NCBI GenBank assembly: GCA_964371225.1
Contig: CAYJNA010000001.1
Location: forward strand, 1-64,000
Length of the DNA: 64,000 nt
Reading direction: 5' to 3'
Origin: CAYJAD01 sp964371225
Lineage (GTDB): Bacteria; Desulfobacterota; Desulfovibrionia; Desulfovibrionales; Desulfovibrionaceae
Position numbers and translations under genes: made by a program. Below the pieces are notes generated by a model. It ran no database searches, was not told where the DNA came from, and saw nothing but the letters and a program-made list of their open reading frames with translations. The number at the start of each line of letters is the position of its first letter. Position 1 is the stretch's first letter. Shown one piece after another: positions 17,024 through 26,290 of this stretch.

Positions 17024-18484
17024 TTGAGCACAATTTTCACTGTTCGTGAAATTACCGCTACTATTAAAGGTAATTTGGAAAAAAACTTTCCTTTTGTTTG
17101 GGTTAAGGGTGAGGTTAGTAATCTTGCCCGCCCAAGCTCTGGGCATGTGTATTTTTCTCTTAAGGATAGTGACGCCTTACTTAATTGTGTTTGGTTTAAA
17201 AATGCCCAGCGCTCAGAAGAAAAATTTGACCCTCTCACAGGTGAAGTATTTGAAGATGGGCCACGCCCTTCTTTGGCACATAGCCTTAAAAATGGACAAG
17301 AAATTCTTTGTGCTGGGCATATTTCAGTCTATGCGCCACGCGGTTCGTATCAATTAACGGTGAGCCTTGTGCAAGAGGGCGGAAAAGGGGCTTTATACGC
17401 TGCTTTTGAAGCGCTGAAGAGCAAACTTCATGCACAGGGCTATTTTGCCGCTGAGCGAAAAAAAGCTTTACCGTATAATCCGCAACGTGTGGCAGTGATC
17501 ACCTCTCCTAAGGGTGCGGCCATATATGACTTTTTACGTATTACGCAAAGTGCCGGTACAGGCAGTGAAATACGTATTTTTCCCGTGCCCGTACAAGGAG
17601 AAACCGCAGCCCCCGCCATTGCGCAAGCCATAGCGCAAGCCGTGGAGCAAGATTGGGCTGAGGTCATCGTGCTTATTCGCGGTGGCGGCTCCTTAGAAGA
17701 TTTATGGGCGTATAATGAAGAAGCGGTGGCAGAAGCGCTTTTTCAATGTTCTTTACCTGTATTGGCAGGTATTGGGCATGAGGTGGATGTATCCATAGCA
17801 GATATGGTGGCTGATGTGCGTGCGGCAACACCTACCCACGCGGCGCAATTGCTGTGGCCTAGTCGTGAAGATCTTATGCAAATGGTGGACAACCTTGAAT
17901 GGACTTTACAAGAAGCTGGGCATACCTTTTTGCAACGCTTTGCGCTAAGATTGCAACATCAAGAGCAAGCGTTAAAATGGCTTTCTCCTTTACAAGCCTG
18001 GCAACGCAAAGAAGAACTTTTACGACAAAATAAAGCGCGACTTATGCAATGCATGGAGCAGCAGCTTTTTTTGAAAGAGCGAGAACTTACGCGTGAATGG
18101 CAAGCATTGCCACAAATAACGCGACACATTGAGCAAAGACAAAGCGTATTGCATGCCTTGGAAATGCGTCTGGAACATGCCATGCAAGGCCTATTGCATA
18201 AAAAAGAAAGAGATTTCACATGGCTTGAGCATAAGGTGCCCGGCATTATGCAGGCTCAAGAAGAAAAATATCAACTGGAATTGCAAAGCTTGCATGTGCA
18301 GTTGGAAGCCATGAATCCCATGGCGCCTTTACGTCGTGGTTATGCGCTTATGCAAACTAAGGACGGTTCTGTGGTTCGCTCCATACATGATGTAACTGCA
18401 GGGCAAGAGATACATATGCAGGTGGCCGATGGACATATTGGCGCCCTTGTACAACATACACAGGCTTCCTCTGTTAAAAGCTAA
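17024..18484 (+). CDS. xseA: Exodeoxyribonuclease VII large subunit
   Basis: The 486-residue protein has an N-terminal OB-fold (FPFVWVKGEVSNLARPSSGHVYF, residues 24-46), a catalytic core (RVAVITSPKGAAIYDF, VIVLIRGGGSLEDLWAYN, GIGHEVD) and a long helical C-terminal region. With XseB it degrades single-stranded DNA. The start is a TTG at 17024, three bases after proS. xseB follows 23 bases later. Confidence 0.95.
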   Translation: MSTIFTVREITATIKGNLEKNFPFVWVKGEVSNLARPSSGHVYFSLKDSDALLNCVWFKNAQRSEEKFDPLTGEVFEDGPRPSLAHSLKNGQEILCAGHISVYAPRGSYQLTVSLVQEGGKGALYAAFEALKSKLHAQGYFAAERKKALPYNPQRVAVITSPKGAAIYDFLRITQSAGTGSEIRIFPVPVQGETAAPAIAQAIAQAVEQDWAEVIVLIRGGGSLEDLWAYNEEAVAEALFQCSLPVLAGIGHEVDVSIADMVADVRAATPTHAAQLLWPSREDLMQMVDNLEWTLQEAGHTFLQRFALRLQHQEQALKWLSPLQAWQRKEELLRQNKARLMQCMEQQLFLKERELTREWQALPQITRHIEQRQSVLHALEMRLEHAMQGLLHKKERDFTWLEHKVPGIMQAQEEKYQLELQSLHVQLEAMNPMAPLRRGYALMQTKDGSVVRSIHDVTAGQEIHMQVADGHIGALVQHTQASSVKS

Positions 18485-18507
18485 GGAATTTTTAAGGTTA
18501 TATATTT

Positions 18508-18747
18508 ATGAAAACAAAAGCCCTTCCCAAAACTTTTGAAGCCCGTATGGAACGCTTGCAAAATATTGTAAGTGCCATGGAAAAAGGGGAAGCCCCCTTA
18601 GAAGAAAGCGTGGCTCTTTATAAAGAAGGAATGGAACTTGGCGCCGCGTGCCGTAAACAATTGGAAAAAGCTCGCCATGATATACGTTTGTACGGAGAAA
18701 AGGGCGAAGAAGATTTTGATGTAGAAAGTGCAGGAGAAGAAGCATGA
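18508..18747 (+). CDS. xseB: Exodeoxyribonuclease VII small subunit
   Basis: The 79-residue acidic helical protein has the family core FEARMERLQNIVSAMEKGE followed by APLEESVALYKEGMELGAAC. Many XseB copies bind the XseA helical stalk. It overlaps ispA by 4 bases (ATGA), so the two are translationally coupled. Confidence 0.93.
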   Translation: MKTKALPKTFEARMERLQNIVSAMEKGEAPLEESVALYKEGMELGAACRKQLEKARHDIRLYGEKGEEDFDVESAGEEA

Positions 18748-19718
18748 GTCAAGAGCATATTTTAGAACCTCAAGCCGTAAAAGCTATTTTAAAAAGCAAA
18801 GGTGCTTTGGTGGAACAGTGGCTTGGCCAATGTTTAAAAGCTTCTGCCATGAATAATTGTCAAGGGCATGCCACGCCGCCTTTTTTGCCTTCATCTTTAC
18901 GTGAGGCCATGGAATATAGCCTTTTAGCTGGCGGCAAGAGATTACGCCCAGTGCTGTGTTTAACCACAGCGAAATTGTGTGGTCTTGAAGAAGAAAAAGT
19001 ACTTCCTTTTGCTGCTGCCATTGAATTTATTCATACATATTCACTTATTCATGACGATTTACCCGCCATGGATGATGATGATTTACGCCGCGGAAAGCCT
19101 TCGAGTCATAAGCAATTTGGTGAGGCCATGGCCATTTTAGCCGGAGACGCTTTACTAACAGATGCCTTTGTGTTCATGACGTCTGTGTCTTCATGCTGTT
19201 CCACCGGTGCTATTCCTGCAGAGCAAGCCTTACGTGCTGTGGCCTACATAGGCCGAGCCGCCGGATCGCATGGCATGGTGGGCGGGCAAGTGCTTGATAT
19301 GAAATATACAGGCGAAAAAGATATTACCCTAGAAAAACTACGTACCATGCATGCCATGAAAACAGGCGCCCTCATTCAAGCCTCATGCGTATGCGGCGCA
19401 TTATTGGCCGGTGCTTCGTTGGAAGTGGTCAAAGCTCTTGAAGTTTATGGCGCCGCTTTAGGCACAGCTTTTCAAATTGCCGATGATATTTTAGATGTCA
19501 CTGCCGACACTGCCACCCTTGGTAAGCCCGCCGGTTCGGACACAGAACAAGGGAAAAATACCTATCCTTCCTTGGTGGGATTGGAACAAAGCCGTCATTT
19601 GGCAGAAGAACAAAAGAAAATGGCCTTAGATTCTTTGGCTCACCTTCCTCTTTTTGCTGGGGAAGAAAGCGCCTTTTTACGCGGCCTTGCCTCTTATGTT
19701 GTGGCACGTACGTCATAA
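18744..19718 (+). CDS. ispA: Farnesyl/geranyl diphosphate synthase (short-chain polyprenyl synthase)
   Basis: The 324-residue all-helical enzyme condenses isopentenyl diphosphate with allylic diphosphates. It has GGKRLRPVLCL, the first aspartate-rich motif HDDLPAMDDDDLRRG, and the second motif AFQIADDILDV with GKNTYPSL. Product length cannot be fixed from sequence, but the residues before the first motif (TYSLIHDDL) fit a farnesyl diphosphate maker. It sits between xseB and dxs, as in other Desulfovibrionaceae. Confidence 0.94.
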   Translation: MSQEHILEPQAVKAILKSKGALVEQWLGQCLKASAMNNCQGHATPPFLPSSLREAMEYSLLAGGKRLRPVLCLTTAKLCGLEEEKVLPFAAAIEFIHTYSLIHDDLPAMDDDDLRRGKPSSHKQFGEAMAILAGDALLTDAFVFMTSVSSCCSTGAIPAEQALRAVAYIGRAAGSHGMVGGQVLDMKYTGEKDITLEKLRTMHAMKTGALIQASCVCGALLAGASLEVVKALEVYGAALGTAFQIADDILDVTADTATLGKPAGSDTEQGKNTYPSLVGLEQSRHLAEEQKKMALDSLAHLPLFAGEESAFLRGLASYVVARTS

Positions 19719-19769
19719 ACATAAGAAATAAAAATTACTTCATTACAATTTATATCCATTGGAAAATAT

Positions 19770-21689
19770 ATGCAGGAAACAACAAGTTCTGAACTGGCAA
19801 AAAATTCGCTTTTACAAAGCATTACCAAGCCCACAGACTTGCAAAATTTAGATATGCAAGCCTTGACACAGCTTAGTGAAGAAGTGCGTCAGCGTATCAT
19901 TGAAGTCGTTGCTAAAAATGGCGGCCATTTGGCTCCTTCACTGGGAGTGGTAGAACTGACCCTTGCCCTTCTGCATACTTTTGACGCGGAAAAGGATAAA
20001 TTTGTTTGGGATGTGGGGCACCAAAGTTATGCATGGAAATTGCTAACCGGTCGCGCTGATACCTTTCATACCTTGCGCACCATGGGCGGCCTTTCCGGAT
20101 TTCCCAAAGTGGGGGAAAGCCCCTATGATCATTTTGGTGTAGGTCATGCTTCCACATCCATTTCTGCCGGTCTTGGTATGGCCATGGCGCGCGATCTTAA
20201 CGATGAAAAACACCGCATTATTACCGTTATAGGGGATGGATCCCTTACAGGTGGGCAAGCCCTTGAGGGATTAAACTTGGCAGGGCATATGGGGAAACGT
20301 TTTATTGTTATTTTAAATGACAATGAAATGTCCATTTCTCCCAATGTGGGGGCTTTATCTCGCTTTTTAAGTCGCAATTTGTCTCGCCGTTGGGTGCGTC
20401 AAATGCGTAAAGATGTATTGGCCTTCTTACGCTCGGTACCGCGCATAGGCAATGATCTTGCCACCTATGCTGTACGGGGTGAATGGTCATTTAAATCTTT
20501 TTTCACTCCGGGAATGCTTTTTGAGGCACTGCGCTTTAACTATATTGGCCCCGTGGATGGGCATGATATAGCCACATTAAAACGCCACTTAGAAATGGCT
20601 TCTGCCATAGAAGACGGGCCTGTGCTTTTACACGTACTTACGCATAAAGGCAAAGGCTACGCCCCCGCTGAAGCTGATCCAACGCAATTTCACGGCGTGG
20701 GCGGCTTTGATATAACGACTGGTGCCTTACCCCCAAAAAGCGATAAACTCACCTTTACCGATGCCTTTAGTAGCTGTCTTAATAACTTGGCAGAAGAAAA
20801 TAAAGACATTGTTGCCATCACAGCCGCCATGCCTGAAGGCACGGGTACGGCAGCATTTGCCCAAAAATATCCAGAACGCTTTGTGGATGTGGGCATTTGT
20901 GAACAGCATGCCATCACCTTTGCTGCCGGTCTTGCCATTCAAGGTAAACGCCCCGTGGTGGCCATGTATTCTACTTTTTTACAAAGAGCTTATGATCAAG
21001 TGGTACATGATGTTTGTTTGCAAAACCTCCCCGTGACCTTTTGTATAGACAGAGCAGGCGTGGTGGGTGAAGACGGCCCCACGCATCATGGGGTTTTTGA
21101 TATAGCCTTTTTACGACATATCCCCCAAATGCGTATACTTGCCCCCCGTGATGAAGTGCTCTTGTGTCACGCGCTTTATACAGCCACGCACAGTGAAGGT
21201 CCCATGGCCTTGCGGTATCCGCGTGGTGCTGGTTTTGATTTACCCCTGCCCAGCAAGAAAGAGTATATACTTTTACCCGAAGGGCAAGGAGAGCTTTTAC
21301 AAGAGGGAAGTGATGCCCTTATTATTGCTGCAGGCCCTTGTGTTCATATGGCTAAAGAAGCCGCGCAGCGCGTAGCTACATCTTGTCAGAAACATGTGGC
21401 AGTTTTTGACCCCATATGGCTTAAGCCCTTACCTCAAGAGCAATTAACAAAGCTTGTGGCTGAGCATACGCATATATTCCTTGTGGAAGAAGGTATGTTA
21501 GCTGGAGGGTTTTCTTCGGCTGTAGTGGAGCTTTTAGCTGACACCCATGCTCTTAATGGAAAAAACATACATCGCATAGGTATTAAAGATGTATTTGTGG
21601 AACATGGAAAGCAACAAGAATTACGTAAGCAGTTAGGTTTAACCGCAGAGCATATTGCACAAAAGGTAGAAGCTGTTTTTAGTGAATAA
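19770..21689 (+). CDS. dxs: 1-deoxy-D-xylulose-5-phosphate synthase
   Basis: The 639-residue thiamine-diphosphate enzyme makes DXP from pyruvate and glyceraldehyde-3-phosphate, the entry step of the MEP pathway. It shows VWDVGHQSYAWKLLTGR, the ThDP site GDGSLTGGQALEGLN with ILNDNEMSIS, the transketolase pyrimidine domain (FVDVGICEQHAITFAAGLA, DRAGVVGEDGPTHHG), and a C-terminal domain (FLVEEGMLAGGF). It closes the isoprenoid group. The ribosome site before the ATG at 19770 is weak (TTGGAAA). Confidence 0.96.
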   Translation: MQETTSSELAKNSLLQSITKPTDLQNLDMQALTQLSEEVRQRIIEVVAKNGGHLAPSLGVVELTLALLHTFDAEKDKFVWDVGHQSYAWKLLTGRADTFHTLRTMGGLSGFPKVGESPYDHFGVGHASTSISAGLGMAMARDLNDEKHRIITVIGDGSLTGGQALEGLNLAGHMGKRFIVILNDNEMSISPNVGALSRFLSRNLSRRWVRQMRKDVLAFLRSVPRIGNDLATYAVRGEWSFKSFFTPGMLFEALRFNYIGPVDGHDIATLKRHLEMASAIEDGPVLLHVLTHKGKGYAPAEADPTQFHGVGGFDITTGALPPKSDKLTFTDAFSSCLNNLAEENKDIVAITAAMPEGTGTAAFAQKYPERFVDVGICEQHAITFAAGLAIQGKRPVVAMYSTFLQRAYDQVVHDVCLQNLPVTFCIDRAGVVGEDGPTHHGVFDIAFLRHIPQMRILAPRDEVLLCHALYTATHSEGPMALRYPRGAGFDLPLPSKKEYILLPEGQGELLQEGSDALIIAAGPCVHMAKEAAQRVATSCQKHVAVFDPIWLKPLPQEQLTKLVAEHTHIFLVEEGMLAGGFSSAVVELLADTHALNGKNIHRIGIKDVFVEHGKQQELRKQLGLTAEHIAQKVEAVFSE

Positions 21690-21718
21690 TTACCATTTGG
21701 CATGAGAAAAAGGGGAGA

Positions 21719-21760
21719 GTAGCTTGGTAAAACAAAGTAATGCTTATGTTTTACTAAAGC
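21719..21760. terminator. Possible shared terminator hairpin between dxs and tilS
   Basis: GCTTGGTAAAACA near 21722-21734 pairs with TGTTTTACTAAAGC near 21747-21760, and an outer A/T-rich stem may extend it to a T run at 21781. It overlaps the last codons of tilS and lies between two convergent genes. Confidence 0.4.
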
Positions 21761-22826
21761 GTACGGCTCCCTTTTTTATGTGTGCCACCACATGATTGGG
21801 TAATTGAAATGTGATGCCGCCGCGCCCTTCTTGTAAAGCTGTATCCAGTTGAAAAAGTGTATGGGCTCTGGCTTGCCCCACACTGCCTTCATGAGCATCT
21901 TTTTGCAATATATGTAAGGCATGCATATAAAGGCGCAAGCGCGTAGCCTTATCGTTTTGTTGTAAAAGCTTTGCCGGCAAAAGCACAATACCATGAGTGC
22001 AGCACACGTCATATTGCTCACAAAGGCTTTGTACAAGTTCTTGCCAGTGAGTAGCGTCGTACTGTGCCAATTGCCAAAGTTCAGCAATTTTTTGTGGAAA
22101 AGAAGGATTTTCTGCTTGAAATAGAGGAAGAAAGGTGTGGCGAACTCTATTGCGTAAATAGGTTGTGTCGGCATTGCTGGCGTCTTCTACCCATGTAAAA
22201 CCCATATGTTGTAAGAGCAAACGTAATTGCTCAGGCTCTTGCATGAGTAAAGGGCGCAGAATACGCCTTTGCGCGTCACTGGCTACCATGCCCCCCAATG
22301 CTGGCCACCCTGCGCCGCGTAAGAGCCGCATAAAAACATCCTCTTGCACATCGCGTAAGTGATGCCCAAGGCATACCCAAGCCGCCCCGCAGTGTAATCT
22401 ATACTGCTCATATATGGCATAGCGCGTGTGGCGTGCCGTTTCTTCAATGCCCATTTTGTGCTTTTTCGCTTCAGCATAAATATCCACAGAGCTTATAAAA
22501 CAAGGAATTTCCCACACAGCACAAAGCTCTTGTACTGTTTGTGCTTCTTGAGTGCTTTCAGGGCGTAAATTATGATTGATATGTACCACAGAGAAGGAAA
22601 AATCATATACAGGGCGCAATAATTGCCATATACAGAGTAGGGATAAAGAATCTGCCCCACCAGAAACAGCAAGCAAAAAATGCTTCTTTTCAAGTGATAT
22701 ATGTAAATCGTTTTCCAAAAAAAGACGCACAGCGCGCGCCAAGGCTTTGGTTTGCGCACTTTGTTCTTTAAAAAAAGGAATGTGTGCAGGAAATTGAAAA
22801 GCAGCATCCGCCATGCGCCAGCACAT
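21744..22826 (-). CDS. tilS: tRNA(Ile)-lysidine synthase
   Basis: The 360-residue enzyme has the N-type ATP pyrophosphatase PP-loop SGGADSLSLLC (residues 55-65), VHINHNLRPES and GHHLRDVQEDVFMRLLRGAG. TilS modifies C34 of the CAU-anticodon tRNA-Ile so that it reads AUA codons. An in-frame ATG at 22814 is an alternative start, since AGGAG touches the first ATG directly. It is convergent with dxs. Confidence 0.92.
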   Translation of the reverse strand: MCWRMADAAFQFPAHIPFFKEQSAQTKALARAVRLFLENDLHISLEKKHFLLAVSGGADSLSLLCIWQLLRPVYDFSFSVVHINHNLRPESTQEAQTVQELCAVWEIPCFISSVDIYAEAKKHKMGIEETARHTRYAIYEQYRLHCGAAWVCLGHHLRDVQEDVFMRLLRGAGWPALGGMVASDAQRRILRPLLMQEPEQLRLLLQHMGFTWVEDASNADTTYLRNRVRHTFLPLFQAENPSFPQKIAELWQLAQYDATHWQELVQSLCEQYDVCCTHGIVLLPAKLLQQNDKATRLRLYMHALHILQKDAHEGSVGQARAHTLFQLDTALQEGRGGITFQLPNHVVAHIKKGAVRFSKT

Positions 22827-22900
22827 CTCCTATGGCTAAAAGGGTGAAAATTGATTGGGAAAGAAGTTTATTTGTATAGGATTTAGCTTACTCTACCACA

Positions 22901-23236
22901 TTAAATAATAATCTCTAATTTTTTGCAAAGCTCTTCCACATAGCGCATCATATGCATTTGTAAAGACGGCGCTGCATAGGCAACGCAATTACAATGAAGT
23001 GCATTTCTTGCACGTACCAAAAGCTCTAAGCGTAGAGCATCCCTTTCAATTTCCAAAGCCATCACAAAGGGGCCGCATTGTTTGGCATGTTCATCTTGTA
23101 TGGGGGTGTACATATCCTTAGGGATAGGCAACCAGAAAAGCCCCGGCATGGAATCGTGCAAGTTCATGGAAGTTAAGAGTTCCGTGATTTTTTCAAGCTG
23201 CTGTTCTTCAAGGCCGTCTATATAATATGAGCGCAT
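22901..23236 (-). CDS. Conserved hypothetical protein at the end of the hemA operon
   Basis: The 111-residue protein is soluble, with no signal or membrane segment. It has a helical N terminus (EEQQLEKITELLTSMNLHDS) and three cysteines, two of them close together (ALHCNCVAY). I do not recognise the family. It lies 30 bases after hemA on the same strand and is probably co-transcribed, so a link to tetrapyrrole synthesis is possible but unproven. Confidence 0.7.
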   Translation of the reverse strand: MRSYYIDGLEEQQLEKITELLTSMNLHDSMPGLFWLPIPKDMYTPIQDEHAKQCGPFVMALEIERDALRLELLVRARNALHCNCVAYAAPSLQMHMMRYVEELCKKLEIII

Positions 23237-23266
23237 AACATCCTCATGTACTTTAAAGCATTACTT

Positions 23267-24598
23267 TTAAAAAATCTTATTTTGTGGCGGTGTGTCATCA
23301 CTATCTAAATCAAAAATACGTCGTACCATATGAATGCGCGGGGCTGGGCCATCATCGCTCATGGTGCCGCGTTTTAAGAAGGATAGAGGAGCATGGTTAA
23401 GCTTACGTATAAGCGCAGCTGTCATATCTTCTAAAGCTTGTTTGGTATGCGGATCTGTGGTGCCTAATCTTTTTAAAGTACGTTGTAATTCATCGGCGGC
23501 AAGACGTTCACTGCGTTGAATAATATCTACAATGGTAGGTTGAACATCAAGACTTTGTAACCAACGACAGAAGAGAAGAACTTCTTCATCCACGATATTC
23601 ACGGCTTTACGTGCTTCATCTCGTCTACCGGCAAGATTTTCTTCTACCACTTCTTTTAAATCGTCAATATCATATAAATAGACGTTATCAAGGTTGTTAA
23701 TATCGGGGTCTAAATCGCGCGGAACGGCAATATCAATAAAAAACATAGGTTTATATTTACGTTGCTTAAGAATGGATTGCAAATCTTTGGCGCGTAAAAT
23801 AGCTTCGGGAGAGCCGGTAGAAGTGATGATAATATCCACATCCACAAGATGCTCCACAAGTTCCTCATAAGGAACAGCCAAACCATTGAATTGTTGTGCC
23901 AATTCTTGGCCACGCTCAAGAGTTCTGTTAGCCACATAAATTTGTTTTACGCCAGCTTGCAAAAGATGCGTAGCGGCAAGTTCGGCCATTTCGCCTGCAC
24001 CAATAAGCATAGCTTTTTGTTCGTGCATTTCGCCAAAAATACGTTTGGCAAGCTCCACAGCGGCATAAGAAATGGACACAGCACTAGAAGCAATGGCAGT
24101 TTCTGTACGAACGCGTTTGGCCACTGAAAAAGACTTATGTAAAAGGCGATTTACAATGGTTCCTGCACTTTTACTTTCCACAGCCTTACGATAGGCTTCT
24201 TTTAGTTGGCCTAATATTTGTGGCTCACCCAATACCATAGAATCCAAGCTAGCGCCCACAGTGAATACATGGCGAATGGCTTGCTCATTTTTATAGGCAT
24301 ATACATAGGGTTTTAATGCTGCCACATCTTGCCCACAAGCTTCAGCCCATTGTGTGAGTACTTGTCCAATGATCACAGGCTCACACATACCTGTTTGGTA
24401 AGTACAGCGACATTGTTTTTCACATACTAATATTTCCACACGATTACATGTAGAAAGAATTAGCGCTTCACCTATGGCTTTGCCGCAAGGGATAGCCCAT
24501 GTTTGTGCAGAACAATGTGCTGATAAAGCAAAGCGCTCACGAATTTCAACAGGCGCTGTTTTATGGTTTAACCCAATGAGATATATATTCCTATTCAT
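23267..24598 (-). CDS. hemA: Glutamyl-tRNA reductase
   Basis: The 443-residue enzyme carries out the first committed step of tetrapyrrole synthesis, reducing glutamyl-tRNA to glutamate semialdehyde. Seen are LIGLNHKTAPVEIRERFAL, the nucleophile Cys51 in LSTCNRVEI, the NADP-binding domain (MLIGAGEMAELAATHLLQAG, VANRTLERGQELA) and the helical dimerisation domain with NHAPLSFLK. It forms an operon with an upstream CcsA/HemX-like gene and precorrin-2 dehydrogenase. Confidence 0.96.
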   Translation of the reverse strand: MNRNIYLIGLNHKTAPVEIRERFALSAHCSAQTWAIPCGKAIGEALILSTCNRVEILVCEKQCRCTYQTGMCEPVIIGQVLTQWAEACGQDVAALKPYVYAYKNEQAIRHVFTVGASLDSMVLGEPQILGQLKEAYRKAVESKSAGTIVNRLLHKSFSVAKRVRTETAIASSAVSISYAAVELAKRIFGEMHEQKAMLIGAGEMAELAATHLLQAGVKQIYVANRTLERGQELAQQFNGLAVPYEELVEHLVDVDIIITSTGSPEAILRAKDLQSILKQRKYKPMFFIDIAVPRDLDPDINNLDNVYLYDIDDLKEVVEENLAGRRDEARKAVNIVDEEVLLFCRWLQSLDVQPTIVDIIQRSERLAADELQRTLKRLGTTDPHTKQALEDMTAALIRKLNHAPLSFLKRGTMSDDGPAPRIHMVRRIFDLDSDDTPPQNKIF

Positions 24599-24605
24599 AA
24601 TAATT

Positions 24606-25430
24606 CTACTGTATAAAGGCGTGGTGAGAATTCATAAAAGTATTAACCACAAGGATAGAAAAAGCGCTTAAAGCAAAAAGCCATAAGGCCAAGAGAGCAG
24701 GCTTTCGCCCACCGCGTCCTTGTAGAGTGCGCATATAAAAAAGCCAAGCAAACAGCCCCCATACAAGAAAGGAGACTATTTCTTTAGGGTCACCGCTAAC
24801 GGATTTTCCCCAAGTGCTGCCAGCCCATATAACACCAGAAACAATGCCAATGGTAAAGAGGGGAAAACCTACCATGGCTGTAACGGCATTGACCTTATCT
24901 AAAATGGCCAAGGCTGGAAAGTCTTTACGAAAGCCCGTAAGAGGCTCTTTTGATTTTATCATATTTTCCGTATGGATAAACATAATTCCCGCTGCAAAAG
25001 CCAAGGTCATGAGAGCAAGGCTTAAGTAAAGAGAACCAATGTGCAAAGTATAAAAAGTACCGCTTAATGATTCCGGTAAAGTTATTTGAGCTTGTAATAA
25101 GCGCAAAGAGAGTAAAAAAAGCATTAAGGCTAACGGTGTAAGAAATATAATGGGGGTAGAATGTTTTGTTTTCCATTGTCCGAAAAAACCGCAAATAAGG
25201 ATAAACCATGCTAAAATTTGTAAATAAGCCCCCCAGCTTAGGCCGCCAGGTGTCAGTCCATGACTTCCTCTAGCCATATCGAATGTTTGCAAAGCAAAGC
25301 CGCCCACTGTGCATAGACAAGCCACAATACGTAACCACCGTTGACGTAGTAAAATGCCTAAAATCCCGCATAAGGTGGCAATACCATAGAAAAGTATAAT
25401 GAGTGTATTACTTTGCTCAAAAGATATCAT
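24606..25430 (-). CDS. CcsA/HemX-like cytochrome c assembly membrane protein
   Basis: The 274-residue protein has about eight membrane segments. It has the conserved tail of the CcmC/CcsA family (SGVIWAGSTWGKSVSGDPKE), although the usual WWDP heme-handling motif is not complete. The HemX branch of the family lies next to hemA in many bacteria and is thought to influence HemA levels; the CcsA branch attaches heme to c-type cytochromes. I chose the ATG at 25430 because GGAG lies 7 bases before it. It overlaps the upstream met8-like gene by 14 bases and hemA follows after 7 bases. Which branch applies is undecided. Confidence 0.82.
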   Translation of the reverse strand: MISFEQSNTLIILFYGIATLCGILGILLRQRWLRIVACLCTVGGFALQTFDMARGSHGLTPGGLSWGAYLQILAWFILICGFFGQWKTKHSTPIIFLTPLALMLFLLSLRLLQAQITLPESLSGTFYTLHIGSLYLSLALMTLAFAAGIMFIHTENMIKSKEPLTGFRKDFPALAILDKVNAVTAMVGFPLFTIGIVSGVIWAGSTWGKSVSGDPKEIVSFLVWGLFAWLFYMRTLQGRGGRKPALLALWLFALSAFSILVVNTFMNSHHAFIQ

Positions 25431-26121
25431 GCAATAACTCCGCAATATGTTTATGTAAACTTTTAGGAAGCATGTTTTCTAAAAGTTTATAACTTTGTTC
25501 TGTATTTTTTTCAGCCAAATGATGCCTCAAGGGAGAGTTCACTAAAGCACGAAAAAGTGCCGTATTGTGCCTTGTATCTTGTTCTAAGGCAAGTACGAGA
25601 GGGCGTAATTTTCCTAAAAATCTTGTCATAGGAGCATGGGGTTTAAGCCAAGCTTCTAACTCTTCGCGTAAAACGCGCGCCCAAGCAGGGCTTGCCCCTT
25701 CGGTACTCAAAGCGGCCATAAGTGTGGAACCAGCCGTGATAGAATTTGTTCCTTCACAGGCACATTGTGCCAATGCCGGAACAATGCAATTGCCTTTACG
25801 CGGTGCATCCACACAATTGCATAAGATACCACGCTCTTGGCATAAGGCCGCAATGTGTGCGTTTAATTCTTTTTGGCCTGTACAAGCAAAAACTAAACTT
25901 TTTCCCTCAAGGTCTTGTTCTGTGAAGCAACGTTTTTCAAAGTGCCACTGTTCATAGTGTGCATATGCGTCCCACGCAGGGCTTTTTTCATGAATATCAA
26001 GAAGTAACAAATCTTTCACGTTAGCTTCAAGTAAACCTTTAGCCTTACGTAAGCCCACTTCACCAGCTCCGACAATAAGACAATAACTTTTTGATATATC
26101 AATGAAAAGTGGGTAATACAT
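25417..26121 (-). CDS. Precorrin-2 dehydrogenase (Met8/SirC/CysG N-terminal type)
   Basis: The 234-residue protein has an NAD-binding start (CLIVGAGEVGLRKAKGLLEA) and the second-domain signature NSITAGSTLMAALSTEGASPAWARVLREE split over residues 126-154. It oxidises precorrin-2 to sirohydrochlorin, and some members also insert iron. In sulfate reducers siroheme is needed for sulfite reductase and, by the alternative route, for heme itself. It is the first gene of the heme operon, upstream of the HemX-like gene and hemA. Confidence 0.9.
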   Translation of the reverse strand: MYYPLFIDISKSYCLIVGAGEVGLRKAKGLLEANVKDLLLLDIHEKSPAWDAYAHYEQWHFEKRCFTEQDLEGKSLVFACTGQKELNAHIAALCQERGILCNCVDAPRKGNCIVPALAQCACEGTNSITAGSTLMAALSTEGASPAWARVLREELEAWLKPHAPMTRFLGKLRPLVLALEQDTRHNTALFRALVNSPLRHHLAEKNTEQSYKLLENMLPKSLHKHIAELLHDIF

Positions 26122-26290
26122 ACTATCCAGTTGTGTTGTAAGGATTTTTTATATACATTTATAATACCTAGTTTACAGCTTGCACTTATACACCATTCCC
26201 CCACGGCTGTGAAGTGAAGTTTTTCCATAAAAAAGCTCTTGTCTCTTGATGTTATAGAAAATTTTGCGTACCTATCTCAAGGGGAGTTTT